A stretch of DNA of 64,000 nucleotides from Bacteroidota bacterium. GTDB lineage: Bacteria > Bacteroidota > Bacteroidia > Cytophagales > Cyclobacteriaceae. The stretch lies in assembly GCA_018267215.1 (NCBI GenBank), contig JAFDYX010000021.1, positions 186,001-250,000 of the forward strand, in the 5' to 3' direction. Numbering within the stretch: position 1 is the stretch's first letter; the number at the start of each line of letters is the position of its first letter. Positions 44,170 through 53,161 of the stretch are shown piece by piece. The notes beneath the pieces were generated by a model, which saw only the letters and a program-made list of their open reading frames with translations, was not told the DNA's origin and made no database searches. The position numbers and the translations under genes were made by a program.

Positions 44170-46200
44170 TTATTTTTTTAAGATCTTAAATTCCACGCGC
44201 CTGTTTTTTGCATTGCCAACTATCGTCCTGACGTTCAACACCACGGGTTTAGTAGCTCCAAAGAACACTACTGAAATTCGGTCTTTGGTTACTCCTTTAC
44301 CAACCAAATATTTTGCCACTGCATTTGCCCTTCGCTCCGACAATGCCATGTTGTACTCTGGTGTGCCGATGGGGTCTGTATGGCCTGCAATTTCTACCTG
44401 CATAGACGGACGCTCTGCCATTAAAGAAACAATTCTGTTCAACTCAGGGAACGATTCGCTCTTCAAGGTGGCGTGGTCAAAATCAAAAAAGATATTATTC
44501 AATGTAATAGTTGCGTTCTCTTCGATTGCAGCCATTTGAATCGGTTCTAATTTTACGTCTTCAACAATTGTGCCCGGTTGTTTTGAGTTACGTAAATCTA
44601 AATTTTGGTTTTCAGAAATATAGTCTTTGGCTTGTGCCCTAAAGCCGTACAGTTCTCCGCCCGGCAGATGGATTTCATATTCACCGGTTTTAGGATCAGA
44701 GTAGGTTACACCTACCTCTTTTCCATCTTTCAATCTTTCATAAATAATCTTTGCTCCGAGGGGCTGCCCTGTTTTAGCATCAATTAATTTTCCTTTTACG
44801 ATAATGATCGGTTCAGGATTTTTAAATAACGGTTGCTTAACGCGATAGATATCAAAGTTATCCGGAGTAACAGCACGCGAAAAATAGGCATACTCACTGG
44901 TGGATGGGATGTTGAAAAACATATCGTCCAGTTTAGTATTAATTTCTCCTCCCATGTTTTGTGGACTCGACCATTTAGTCCAGGTGTCGTCCAACCGTTT
45001 TGAAACATAGATATCGCTACCTCCGTAACCGCTAAATCCATTAGAAGAAAAATAGAGTGTTTTGTCATCTGATGCAAGGAAGGGGGTAACTTCATCTCCT
45101 GCGGTATTAATAGCACTCCCGAGGTTCAAGGGTTCAGACCACGTGCTGTCGGGCTGCTCAAAGCTAACGTACAGATCACGCCCTCCGTGGGTGTCTTCTC
45201 TATCCACCGACATCAGCAACGTCTTCTGCGTGGTTGATAAAAAATAATGTGCCCGGTCGCTGTAATTGTAGTCGTTCTTAATGTTCAATGTCTTGGGCTG
45301 AGTCCATTTGCCTCCGATGTTGTTGCTAATCGAAACACCCGACACCATCTTTCCATTGTCTTTATATTGATTGCCCAACACCAAAACAACAGCTTTGCCA
45401 TCGGGGGTGGCTGTGGCAACAGAGTTAACAAAGTTGGGGTAGGCATTATTCAGTGCCGGGCCGGCATTCTTTGCTAATGTCCACTTTCCGTCAGGGCCAA
45501 GTTCTGAATACCAAATGTCTTCTTTGTCTTTTACTCCACCTGTATTTTCAGGATGATTTTGCCTGCTGAAATAAAGTGTTTTACCATCGGGCGAAAGCAG
45601 GGCATTCAAATCGTTGTATTCGCTGTTTACGTTTTTATCCAAGTGTTCAATCACAAGGCCTTTCTCCAACAGTTCCGGTTTATCAATATTTGCTACAATC
45701 GGATACTTGGAGTCAGATATCGCTACGGCATCTATCGAAAAATAGTCGGGCAATGCTTTTCCATCAAATTCTAATTTTACTGCATTGACTTTGTAGGGGG
45801 TTTTTTCAAAGAATACCGTCAGCATTCGAGCCATAACAGGAAGTGCCTGTGGGTTGTAGGTGCCCACTTGATGTTCACCACCCGATTCATCATAAACAAA
45901 AACCCGGAACAGTGCGCCCGGATTATACGACTCGGCAACAGCTACCTGTTGTATCTGCATGGGGTTGGCATACCCTAATTTTATGTACTCTGATCTTTTG
46001 GGTTTATCCGGTGTCCAGGCATTGGGGTTTTGGCCTCCGGCAGGCAACACATTGGGCTTTCCTAAAGCCTGAGATGCCGCATACTGAACGGAGGTCAGTT
46101 CGGTAGAAAATTCTATTACTTTAGAAGCCCACTGAACAGACTGGCTAAAAGTTAAAAAGGAAGTTGCCAAGAATGTGGCAGCAAGTAAAAATCTCTTCAT
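44170..46200 (-). CDS. OmpA family protein with discoidin-like, PD40 and OmpA domains
   Basis: A 676-residue exported protein from ATG 46200 (signal peptide to about residue 20); a TTG at 46215 would add five residues. Order: an N-terminal discoidin/F5-8-like beta domain (about 22-170), a TolB-like PD40 propeller (about 185-455; units such as DGKTLYFSR and DDKTLYFSSNGFSGYGGSD), a carboxypeptidase-regulatory-like domain (about 460-550), and a C-terminal OmpA domain (about 560-676) with AGHTDPIGTPEYNMALSER. This resembles the PorE/peptidoglycan-anchor class of Bacteroidota OmpA proteins but lacks their TPR N-terminus. Followed after 7 nt by the smaller OmpA gene. Confidence 0.88.
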   Translation of the reverse strand: MKRFLLAATFLATSFLTFSQSVQWASKVIEFSTELTSVQYAASQALGKPNVLPAGGQNPNAWTPDKPKRSEYIKLGYANPMQIQQVAVAESYNPGALFRVFVYDESGGEHQVGTYNPQALPVMARMLTVFFEKTPYKVNAVKLEFDGKALPDYFSIDAVAISDSKYPIVANIDKPELLEKGLVIEHLDKNVNSEYNDLNALLSPDGKTLYFSRQNHPENTGGVKDKEDIWYSELGPDGKWTLAKNAGPALNNAYPNFVNSVATATPDGKAVVLVLGNQYKDNGKMVSGVSISNNIGGKWTQPKTLNIKNDYNYSDRAHYFLSTTQKTLLMSVDREDTHGGRDLYVSFEQPDSTWSEPLNLGSAINTAGDEVTPFLASDDKTLYFSSNGFSGYGGSDIYVSKRLDDTWTKWSSPQNMGGEINTKLDDMFFNIPSTSEYAYFSRAVTPDNFDIYRVKQPLFKNPEPIIIVKGKLIDAKTGQPLGAKIIYERLKDGKEVGVTYSDPKTGEYEIHLPGGELYGFRAQAKDYISENQNLDLRNSKQPGTIVEDVKLEPIQMAAIEENATITLNNIFFDFDHATLKSESFPELNRIVSLMAERPSMQVEIAGHTDPIGTPEYNMALSERRANAVAKYLVGKGVTKDRISVVFFGATKPVVLNVRTIVGNAKNRRVEFKILKK

Positions 46201-46326
46201 ACGCAATGAAATCAAACTCGAATTAAGGGATAAACATAATTAAAAATTTAAAAATGTAGAAAAAATTACATTTAACTCGTTGGCGTGCTCCGTTAAATGA
46301 TTGGTTTGCGCCCTAAAACAAAAGAT

Positions 46327-48624
46327 TTACTCCAGAGAAGTTTTATTGAACAGCAAAAACCCTACATGCAACAACACACCCAATTGACGGTTGGGGTCAT
46401 CGTAATAATTTAAACTTAAACTGATAGGGCCTACCGTAGAGTGCATGACTAAATCTGCCATGCCCGCAAAATATATCTGCTCCAATTGCTGTTCTATCTT
46501 GGCTCTTTGGTCAGCCCCTTCCGAAATAATCTGTAAGGGTTTGAACACATATCCCTCCAGCCGGAAATCCAAATTTTTTCTGATCGCAAAAACGTTGCGC
46601 CAGCCTACGGCCGCATAATTAAACGCACGGAAGTTTTTAAGCAACAACGTGCGGCTGTCTTGCAATGGATTAAAAGCCGGGGCATTGATGATGGTTCCAA
46701 AATAATTGGTAAATGTCGGTTGGTTTGATAACACACCCTCTATCAGATACCCCGAACTGTAAATTCCTTTTTTAATATACTGTTCGATTGAAACCTTGGC
46801 CTGCAGCCAGCTTCGGTTGTTCTGCTGAGGGGTTCTAATCTGCGAAGTGGAGCCGGGTACAAATTCTTCTTGCAACGTAAAATAATTGCCCGAAATTGTA
46901 AATGCCTTTCCTTGCGAAGCATACTGTTTTCGGTTTAATGAGTTGAATGAAAATCCAACACCTAATCTGGCTCCGTTTAACCCCAATTGATCTAACGTAT
47001 CGGTAGAGGTTAACACCTTGGTGTCAATATATCGATCATCATTATCAAAATATGCGCCATTGACAAATGCCTTGATCTGATGTGCTACGGGAAAGCCTAC
47101 GCTCAAGCCATATTTACGATCATACCGGTTCAGTACGGTGGGAGAAAATTTCTGGGCGATGATATCACTCCCCTGCAAAAAATTCCAATTGTTAATGGTT
47201 ACTTCCGGCTCGGCATAGAATTGTCCGAAAAAAGGGAAATCAAAACGCACTTTTAGCTGACCAGATTTATAAAAATCGCCTGTGGAAAACCCCAATTGCG
47301 TATGCATCAGCACGCGCTCGAAGGAGTAGTAATTCAGGCCCAGATAAATGTTGCTGATGTTTCGTGTGGCAATAATCCCACCAAAATCAACTTGAAAATT
47401 GTTGGTTTGTCTTTTGGCTAATTTAAAGTTGTAATCCTTAGATACCGGGTTGTAAACAAAACTGGGAAACACATTATTAAAATAGTCGTCTGATATCAAC
47501 TGGAAATAACCTTTTGTAATATCTCCCAAATACAGTGGACGCTTACCGTTTTTAAAAAAGCGGTTTAGGTATTTTTGCTGGCTGCGGTCGAACCCATCGA
47601 ATGTAATCTGGTTTACCTTGATAGGCGCCAAAGATGAATTAAACCTGTTTCGTTTTTGTGCCACGTCTTCACATGTTATCCGCGATTTAATCTTACGTTT
47701 TATTTCGTTGATCTGACGCATGGTTTGCGCATAGCCGCTATCAATTAATGCTTTGGCGCTGGCAAAATCAAACCCCGAAAATTTCTTCAAATTAGGTTGA
47801 ATGTAAATACCTGTGAGCGGTATTTTTGACGGATCGGATTTATCCAACAACATATACAGCAGCGAACGGGAGATCAGTTTTTCATCTTCCCCGTACGGGT
47901 ACTGGTCATATACTTTAGATGAAACGTTAACGCCTACTACTACATCGGGTTTAAAAATTTTTTGCATGACATCCACCGGAAAGTTATTGTAAATGCCACC
48001 GTCAAATAAATATTTCCCTTCAATCTTAATAGGTGTATAGAAAAAGGGAGCAGTTTGCGTAGCCCGCAGAGCATCGCTGAGCGAGCCATTAGCAAGCTCC
48101 ACCTGGGTCTGCGTAAAGATGTCGGAAGCCATAATGCGGATTGGTACAAAAAGACTGTCGAAATTATTTTTTGAGCCGGACGAAGACTGTGCCAGTTTTT
48201 CGGCAATAGCAAAATTTAATGCCAAGTCGTTGGCTAAGCTGCTATTTAAAATAAAATTGAAAGTTGAATCGAGCGACAGGTTAACTTTCAGAAATGAAGG
48301 GCCTTCTTCTTTTTTATGATAATAGTAACTGTTTTTTTCTTCAATCTTTCCGTTGACCCAATTCAAAAATTCTTTTGAGGTCATGATGTCTTCAATTTGC
48401 CCGGGGCTCATGCCGGCCGCATAACATCCGCCTACGATACCGCCCATGGATGTGCCCACAATGTAGTCTATCGGAATCTCATTATCCTCCAGCGCCTTCA
48501 ACACGCCAATGTGGGCAAGGCCTTTAGCGGCACCTCCACTCAATACCAGCCCTACTTTTTGCTGTTGGGCAAAAAGAGAACATGAAAAACATAGAAGAGA
48601 AAATATCAGCCCAACCTTCACCAC
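46327..48624 (-). CDS. Patatin-like phospholipase fused to POTRA and outer-membrane barrel
   Basis: A 765-residue type Vd-like protein. Signal peptide (1-20), patatin domain (about 22-300) with oxyanion loop SGGAAKG (29-35), nucleophile S59 in GTSMGG and catalytic D208 in FDGGIYNNFP; a POTRA domain (about 335-410, starting IKVNQITFDGF); then a beta-barrel with alternating aromatic strands to the C-terminus (about 420-765). This is the layout of PlpD-type patatins, in which the phospholipase is displayed or released through its own Omp85-like barrel. The start is GTG 48624; no ATG fits the signal peptide. It follows the M23 gene by 56 nt. Confidence 0.9.
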   Translation of the reverse strand: MVKVGLIFSLLCFSCSLFAQQQKVGLVLSGGAAKGLAHIGVLKALEDNEIPIDYIVGTSMGGIVGGCYAAGMSPGQIEDIMTSKEFLNWVNGKIEEKNSYYYHKKEEGPSFLKVNLSLDSTFNFILNSSLANDLALNFAIAEKLAQSSSGSKNNFDSLFVPIRIMASDIFTQTQVELANGSLSDALRATQTAPFFYTPIKIEGKYLFDGGIYNNFPVDVMQKIFKPDVVVGVNVSSKVYDQYPYGEDEKLISRSLLYMLLDKSDPSKIPLTGIYIQPNLKKFSGFDFASAKALIDSGYAQTMRQINEIKRKIKSRITCEDVAQKRNRFNSSLAPIKVNQITFDGFDRSQQKYLNRFFKNGKRPLYLGDITKGYFQLISDDYFNNVFPSFVYNPVSKDYNFKLAKRQTNNFQVDFGGIIATRNISNIYLGLNYYSFERVLMHTQLGFSTGDFYKSGQLKVRFDFPFFGQFYAEPEVTINNWNFLQGSDIIAQKFSPTVLNRYDRKYGLSVGFPVAHQIKAFVNGAYFDNDDRYIDTKVLTSTDTLDQLGLNGARLGVGFSFNSLNRKQYASQGKAFTISGNYFTLQEEFVPGSTSQIRTPQQNNRSWLQAKVSIEQYIKKGIYSSGYLIEGVLSNQPTFTNYFGTIINAPAFNPLQDSRTLLLKNFRAFNYAAVGWRNVFAIRKNLDFRLEGYVFKPLQIISEGADQRAKIEQQLEQIYFAGMADLVMHSTVGPISLSLNYYDDPNRQLGVLLHVGFLLFNKTSLE

Positions 48625-48680
48625 AAGAATTTTCAGAATTGATCGTTAAAATTAACCGATCGTAACCACACTCAAAAACT

Positions 48681-49979
48681 TCAAGGTGTTGTGGCTACGT
48701 TAAATAATTTTTCATCAAAAGAAATAGACTGTAAGCGCAGCATGGTGAGCACCATGACATCGTCATACTGCTTCCAATTATTTTTTTCAATCGGCTTGGC
48801 GGGAGGTAAATCCACCCGTAGGGCATCAACCTGTATTCCGTTTTTCCAAAAACGGTAGCATAGGTGCGGCCCTGTTGCCAGCCCTGTGCTACCCACATAA
48901 CCAATGGTTTGGCCTTGTCGCACATGCGTTCCTGCCACAATGCCTGCTGCTATTTTAGACATGTGTAGATAGCCGGTGGTGTAAGTTCCGTTGTGGCGTA
49001 TCTTCACAAAGTTTCCGTTGTTGATGTCGTATTGTGCTTCAGCCACCACCCCATCTCCCACACTGCGGATGGGTGTACCCGTAGCGGCCGCAAAGTCTGT
49101 CCCCAGATGAGGCCTGAAAACTTTTACCACCGGATGAAACCGGCTCAGCGAATAGCGCGAGCTAATCCTTGTAAACTCGATCGGGTATTTTAACAACGCT
49201 TTGCGCAAGCTGTTTCCCTGCTCATCAAAATAATCAATGCCATCGCCTTGGTCGAATGGAAAAGCATAATAATCATGATCGGCATGGCGAAAATAAATTC
49301 CTAAAATCTTGCCGATGTTGTAGGGGTTGCCGTCCACAGAATTTTCCTGATAGATCAGTTTAAACCGATCACCTTTTTGTAAATGCTGAAAATCAACCTG
49401 CCAGCCAAAAACGTCCACAAATTTATTGGTTAGTTCGGGTGAAATTTTCAGTTGGTCAATCGTTTCATAAAGTGATGAAAGGATTTCCCCACTCACAGAT
49501 TTTTCTTCTGTTTTTATTTCCCGTTGATGGGTTTCTACCGTCAATGTATCGGTAAAATGAAAAATGGAATATTCAGTTGGGCTTGTTTCGTAAATCAATG
49601 CCACAGCCGTTTTCGCTGAATCATTTTGTGTGATGACTGTATATTTTTTTGATTCGCTTATTTTTCTGAAATCAAAAACAGATTTAGGCAACAACGAAAT
49701 TTGTCGGTTTATTTTAGCGGGCACAAAAGCACCGGTTAGCAAGTTGGCAAACAGCTCATTTCGTTTGACACGGCCCTCTCGGATGTCCATCTGATTAACT
49801 TTGATACCGTATCTGAAAACCGGTTGTTCTACGGGTATAAACTTTGAAGAATCAATCGCTACTTCATAATCCGCAGGGTGCTCAAAGAACTGTGTGTAGT
49901 TGGCCAGCAGGAAGAGAGTCAATGCCAGCAGCAACGAACCAGCGGATGTAAAAAGGAAAATTTTTTTCTTGGTTGTCAA
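48681..49979 (-). CDS. M23 family metallopeptidase (LytM-like)
   Basis: A 432-residue membrane-anchored peptidoglycan endopeptidase. One N-terminal helix (about 8-27), an N-terminal regulatory region with an OapA/Csd3-like LysM-type segment (about 150-260), and a lysostaphin-type M23 domain (about 275-385) with zinc ligands H291 and D295 (RPHLGTDF), H339 (YLHM) and H372 (GPHLCYRF). All are present, so it should be active rather than a degenerate activator. It resembles MepM-type DD-endopeptidases. The start is TTG 49979; an in-frame upstream ATG is blocked by a TAA. Between dsbD and the patatin gene on the same strand. Confidence 0.9.
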   Translation of the reverse strand: MTTKKKIFLFTSAGSLLLALTLFLLANYTQFFEHPADYEVAIDSSKFIPVEQPVFRYGIKVNQMDIREGRVKRNELFANLLTGAFVPAKINRQISLLPKSVFDFRKISESKKYTVITQNDSAKTAVALIYETSPTEYSIFHFTDTLTVETHQREIKTEEKSVSGEILSSLYETIDQLKISPELTNKFVDVFGWQVDFQHLQKGDRFKLIYQENSVDGNPYNIGKILGIYFRHADHDYYAFPFDQGDGIDYFDEQGNSLRKALLKYPIEFTRISSRYSLSRFHPVVKVFRPHLGTDFAAATGTPIRSVGDGVVAEAQYDINNGNFVKIRHNGTYTTGYLHMSKIAAGIVAGTHVRQGQTIGYVGSTGLATGPHLCYRFWKNGIQVDALRVDLPPAKPIEKNNWKQYDDVMVLTMLRLQSISFDEKLFNVATTP

Positions 49980-50017
49980 GACACCGAATTGATTATTACC
50001 ACAATGTTAATGGAAAA

Positions 50018-52102
50018 TCATTTGGCAGACTTGAATTTTGTTTTCCCTTCATCCAGAAACCGAACGAAATGGTCAACACTTAAATCGTATGGCTTGGGTG
50101 CTACCAACACTTTTTCATCATTGCCTACCAGCACATAAAAAGGCTGTGCGTTATTGTTAAGGGCGGCAATCTGCAAGTCGGCATTTTGTTTGCCTATTGT
50201 TTTCTTCACTTTTTGATCATAGGATGACGTGTACCATTCGCTTTCGGGCAGTTCGGTTTTATCATCCACATAGAGCGCTACTACTACATAATCTTCTTTC
50301 AGTCTTTTCAACACTTGCGGGTCGCTCCATACACGTGCTTCCATTTCGCGGCAGTTGGTGCAGCCGTGCCCGGTAAAATCTATGAACAAAGGTTTGTGTT
50401 GCTGCCGCGCACAAGCCAGCGCTTGTTTGTAATCGAAGTAGCCATTGAGGCCGTGCGGCAGGTGCAAAAACTCTGAGTACTTGGGCACATCGCAAATGGT
50501 ATTGGGTGTGTCGTTTTTGTTAGCCGCCAGCAAATCAAAATCATGGGTTGTCATGGGCGGCAGGTAGCCAGCCAATGCTTTCAATGGCGCTCCCCACATG
50601 CCGGGAACCAAATACACTGTAAATGAAAATACGATGATAGCCAATGAAACGCGCAGCACGCTCACCGTTTTGTCTTCGGCATCTTTTCCGGTATCGCCCG
50701 GCATGCGAAAACCTTTCATCAGGTAAATTCCGATCAGCGTGGCAATCACAATCCAAATGGCGAGATTGACTTCCCGATCTAAAATGCGCCAGTGAAAAGC
50801 CTGGTCGGCAATACTCAAAAACTTAAACGCCAAGGCGATCTCTACAAAACCCAACACTACTTTTACGGTGTTGAGCCATCCGCCCGACTTAGGAAGAGAC
50901 TTTAGCCAATTGGGGAAAAATGCAAAAACCGTAAAGGGGATAGCAAAGGCCAGCGAAAAGGCAAACATACCGACTACCGGTTTTAAAAGTTCGCCTCCGG
51001 CAGACGAAACCAAAATACTTCCTACCAACGGCCCCGTACACGAAAATGAAACCAGCACCAAAGTAAAGGCCATAAAAAATACGCCTATCAATCCGCCTTT
51101 ATCTGCCTGTTGATCTACTTTATTGATGAACGCACTCGGCAAAGTAATTTCGAACAAACCCAAAAAAGACAAACCGAAAACGATAAACACCAAAAAGAAT
51201 ATCAGGTTGGGGATCCATTCCGTAGCCAGGTGGTTAGCCGTTTCGGGGCCCATCAGCGGAGCCAGCAACACGCCAATAATGGTGTAGATGGCAATGATGG
51301 ATAAACCATAAATCATGGCCTGAAATGGATTGCCGCGTCCGGTAAAAAAACTCACCGTCATGGGGATCATGGGGAAAACACAGGGCGTAAGCAGTGCGGC
51401 CAGCCCGGCTAAAAATGCCAAAAGAAAAAAGCCCAGCAGCGACTGATTTTGCTTTTGTTGCATCCAGGACGGATCGAGTTGCGGGCCTTTTACTTCCGTA
51501 TATTTTTGGTCGTTTTTCGGCATCGCTGACCGGGCAGTATCAATTGCTTGCTCGACCTTATCTTTTTTGTCGTTGGCCGGCACTGCAACCTTCGCAACGG
51601 GTGTCGGCTTCTCAGGCAGTGGGCTTCCTGAAACTTTAATTTGATCAAATAGAAAATCTCCTTCGCCCGGCACACATTGGCCGGTTAGTTCCGTGCAGAC
51701 CTGGTATTCATAACTGCCCGAGATTTTCAGAGGCGATGAAAGCACTTTTATCTTCTGCCTGAACTCGGCCGTGCCCTTGAAAATTTTTACATCACATTCA
51801 AAAATCTTGTCGTGCTTGTCTTGTGGATTGATGGCAACGACTCCGCCTACTTTTTCATAGCTTTTGTCGGGGGTAAATGTAAATGTCGTTTTGATGGGAC
51901 CATCTTCGCAGGCAAACTCAGTAGAATACAAATACCAGTTGGGGTCTATGGCCGTCCGGAAAATCAAGGTAACCTCATCGCCAGTTTTCACCTCGCGGCT
52001 CGATACTTCGGTCGTCCATTTGGCCGGCTTCAGCACTTGCGCGTATCCTGCTGAAAAAACCAGCAACGTAAAAATGGCATTAATCAGAAAATGAGGTCGC
52101 AT
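50018..52102 (-). CDS. dsbD: Thiol:disulfide interchange protein DsbD
   Basis: A 694-residue inner-membrane electron carrier that passes cytoplasmic reducing power to periplasmic thioredoxin-like proteins. Signal peptide (1-21); N-terminal immunoglobulin-like domain (about 25-160) with C136 and C143; eight membrane helices (about 222-505) with transport cysteines C241 (LTPCVFPMIP) and C355 (FSCTGPLVG); C-terminal thioredoxin domain with GHGCTNCREME (C581, C584). Complete. It could reduce the exported redox proteins at 28607 and 29775. It heads a run of envelope genes with the M23 and patatin genes; the 5' flank faces the ArsR promoter region. Confidence 0.94.
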   Translation of the reverse strand: MRPHFLINAIFTLLVFSAGYAQVLKPAKWTTEVSSREVKTGDEVTLIFRTAIDPNWYLYSTEFACEDGPIKTTFTFTPDKSYEKVGGVVAINPQDKHDKIFECDVKIFKGTAEFRQKIKVLSSPLKISGSYEYQVCTELTGQCVPGEGDFLFDQIKVSGSPLPEKPTPVAKVAVPANDKKDKVEQAIDTARSAMPKNDQKYTEVKGPQLDPSWMQQKQNQSLLGFFLLAFLAGLAALLTPCVFPMIPMTVSFFTGRGNPFQAMIYGLSIIAIYTIIGVLLAPLMGPETANHLATEWIPNLIFFLVFIVFGLSFLGLFEITLPSAFINKVDQQADKGGLIGVFFMAFTLVLVSFSCTGPLVGSILVSSAGGELLKPVVGMFAFSLAFAIPFTVFAFFPNWLKSLPKSGGWLNTVKVVLGFVEIALAFKFLSIADQAFHWRILDREVNLAIWIVIATLIGIYLMKGFRMPGDTGKDAEDKTVSVLRVSLAIIVFSFTVYLVPGMWGAPLKALAGYLPPMTTHDFDLLAANKNDTPNTICDVPKYSEFLHLPHGLNGYFDYKQALACARQQHKPLFIDFTGHGCTNCREMEARVWSDPQVLKRLKEDYVVVALYVDDKTELPESEWYTSSYDQKVKKTIGKQNADLQIAALNNNAQPFYVLVGNDEKVLVAPKPYDLSVDHFVRFLDEGKTKFKSAK

Positions 52103-52242
52103 GATTTTCTTTTTTTCAAGGTGCTAAAATAACGAACGGTTTCTAATAAAAGTTTAGTCTTTCTTCGTTATAAGGATTTTAACAACATCCTACAAACTGA
52201 TGATTCTGCCCGGCTTTTCAACGAAATAAAAAATGAAAATAT

Positions 52243-52272
52243 TTTGCGAAACTGAAAGGTTGCATATATTTG
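52243..52272 (+). promoter_or_regulatory. Promoter of the arsR-AHSA1-hydrolase operon
   Basis: TTTG at 52243-52246 and TATATTTG at 52265-52272 match the Bacteroidota -33 and -7 elements with an 18-nt spacer. Transcription would start near 52279, so the in-frame TTG at 52280 is at the 5' end and the ATG at 52307 is the likelier start. Confidence 0.6.
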
Positions 52273-52276
52273 CAAC
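52259..52276. promoter_or_regulatory. Candidate ArsR operator overlapping the -7 box
   Basis: GTTGCA (52259-52264) and TGCAAC (52271-52276) form a perfect inverted repeat with a 6-nt spacer, covering the -7 element of the arsR promoter. A dimeric winged-helix repressor binding here would block initiation, the usual autoregulation of ArsR-family genes. Confidence 0.5.
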
Positions 52277-52306
52277 TGATTGGTTTCAATTAAAATACCA
52301 AGACAA

Positions 52307-52621
52307 ATGCGCAGAGACATTTTTCAAGCACTGGCAGACCCAACCAGGCGGGCTATCATTGTCTTAATTGCAGTGCAGGCCATGACACCCAACACGATTG
52401 CCGAGAACTTCAAAACAACCCGGCAAGCCGTCTCAAAACACTTACGCATTTTAACTGAATGCGAACTCGTAAAACAAGAACAAAAAGGGCGAGAGATTTA
52501 TTACTCTCTCGAGATTGACAAAATGAAAGAAATAGATAAGTGGTTAGAACAATTCAGAAAGATTTGGGAAACCCGATTTAATCAATTAGACAAATTATTA
52601 GCAACCATTAAAAAAAAATAA
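52307..52621 (+). CDS. ArsR-family winged-helix repressor (SdpR-like)
   Basis: A 104-residue transcription factor from ATG 52307. It starts [20 protein letters not shown] and carries the winged-helix motif [17 protein letters not shown] with the wing in [18 protein letters not shown]. Only one Cys, in LTECELV; the ELCVCDL metal box of ArsR/SmtB and the paired cysteines of sulfide sensors such as BigR are absent, so metal or sulfide sensing is not supported. Members of this subgroup are regularly encoded beside an AHSA1/SRPBCC gene, as here (3-nt gap). The TTG at 52280 would begin at the 5' mRNA end. Confidence 0.9.
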   Translation: MRRDIFQALADPTRRAIIVLIAVQAMTPNTIAENFKTTRQAVSKHLRILTECELVKQEQKGREIYYSLEIDKMKEIDKWLEQFRKIWETRFNQLDKLLATIKKK

Positions 52622-52624
52622 AAG

Positions 52625-53161
52625 ATGTTGAACAAAGAGAAATCCCGCAATCCGAGAAACAATTTACAATTTGAATTCACGGTTGATAAATCAACCAAAA
52701 CCGTTTTGGTAACAAGAGAATTTGCCGCAGGGCTTTCACTTGTTTGGGACGCATTTACCAAACAAGAAATCCTTGACCAATGGTGGGCACCAAAACCATT
52801 TCTGTCAAAAACAAAGATTATGAATTTTGAAGTTGGCGGGCGAAGGTTTTATGCCATGGTAAGTCCCGAAGGGCAAGAGCATTGGGCTATTCAAAAATAT
52901 ACTTCCATTAGTCCGAAAACCAATTTCAAATTTCTGAATGCCTTTGCCGACAAAGATGAAAACCCACAGTTGCCCGGCTCTGATTGGGATTTAAGTTTTA
53001 TCGAACAAGGTGAAACCACAAAAGTGCGTATTGTTATTTATAATGACTCTCTTGAGCGAATGGAGAAGATGATTGAAATGGGCTTCAAAGAAGGCTTCAC
53101 CATGACTTTAAATGGATTGGATATATTATTAAAAAGTAAAAATCATGAGAAACGGGATTAG
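52625..53161 (+). CDS. AHSA1/SRPBCC-domain protein
   Basis: A 178-residue soluble protein of the activator of Hsp90 ATPase 1-like (AHSA1) subgroup of the START/SRPBCC fold, which has a deep hydrophobic ligand pocket. It shows the characteristic [18 protein letters not shown] segment and the WWAPKPF turn, then [18 protein letters not shown] in the C-terminal helix. Such proteins are thought to bind small lipophilic molecules and may be the sensor or detoxifier of the ArsR-regulated unit. It starts 3 nt after arsR and its stop overlaps the hydrolase start by 17 nt. Confidence 0.9.
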   Translation: MLNKEKSRNPRNNLQFEFTVDKSTKTVLVTREFAAGLSLVWDAFTKQEILDQWWAPKPFLSKTKIMNFEVGGRRFYAMVSPEGQEHWAIQKYTSISPKTNFKFLNAFADKDENPQLPGSDWDLSFIEQGETTKVRIVIYNDSLERMEKMIEMGFKEGFTMTLNGLDILLKSKNHEKRD

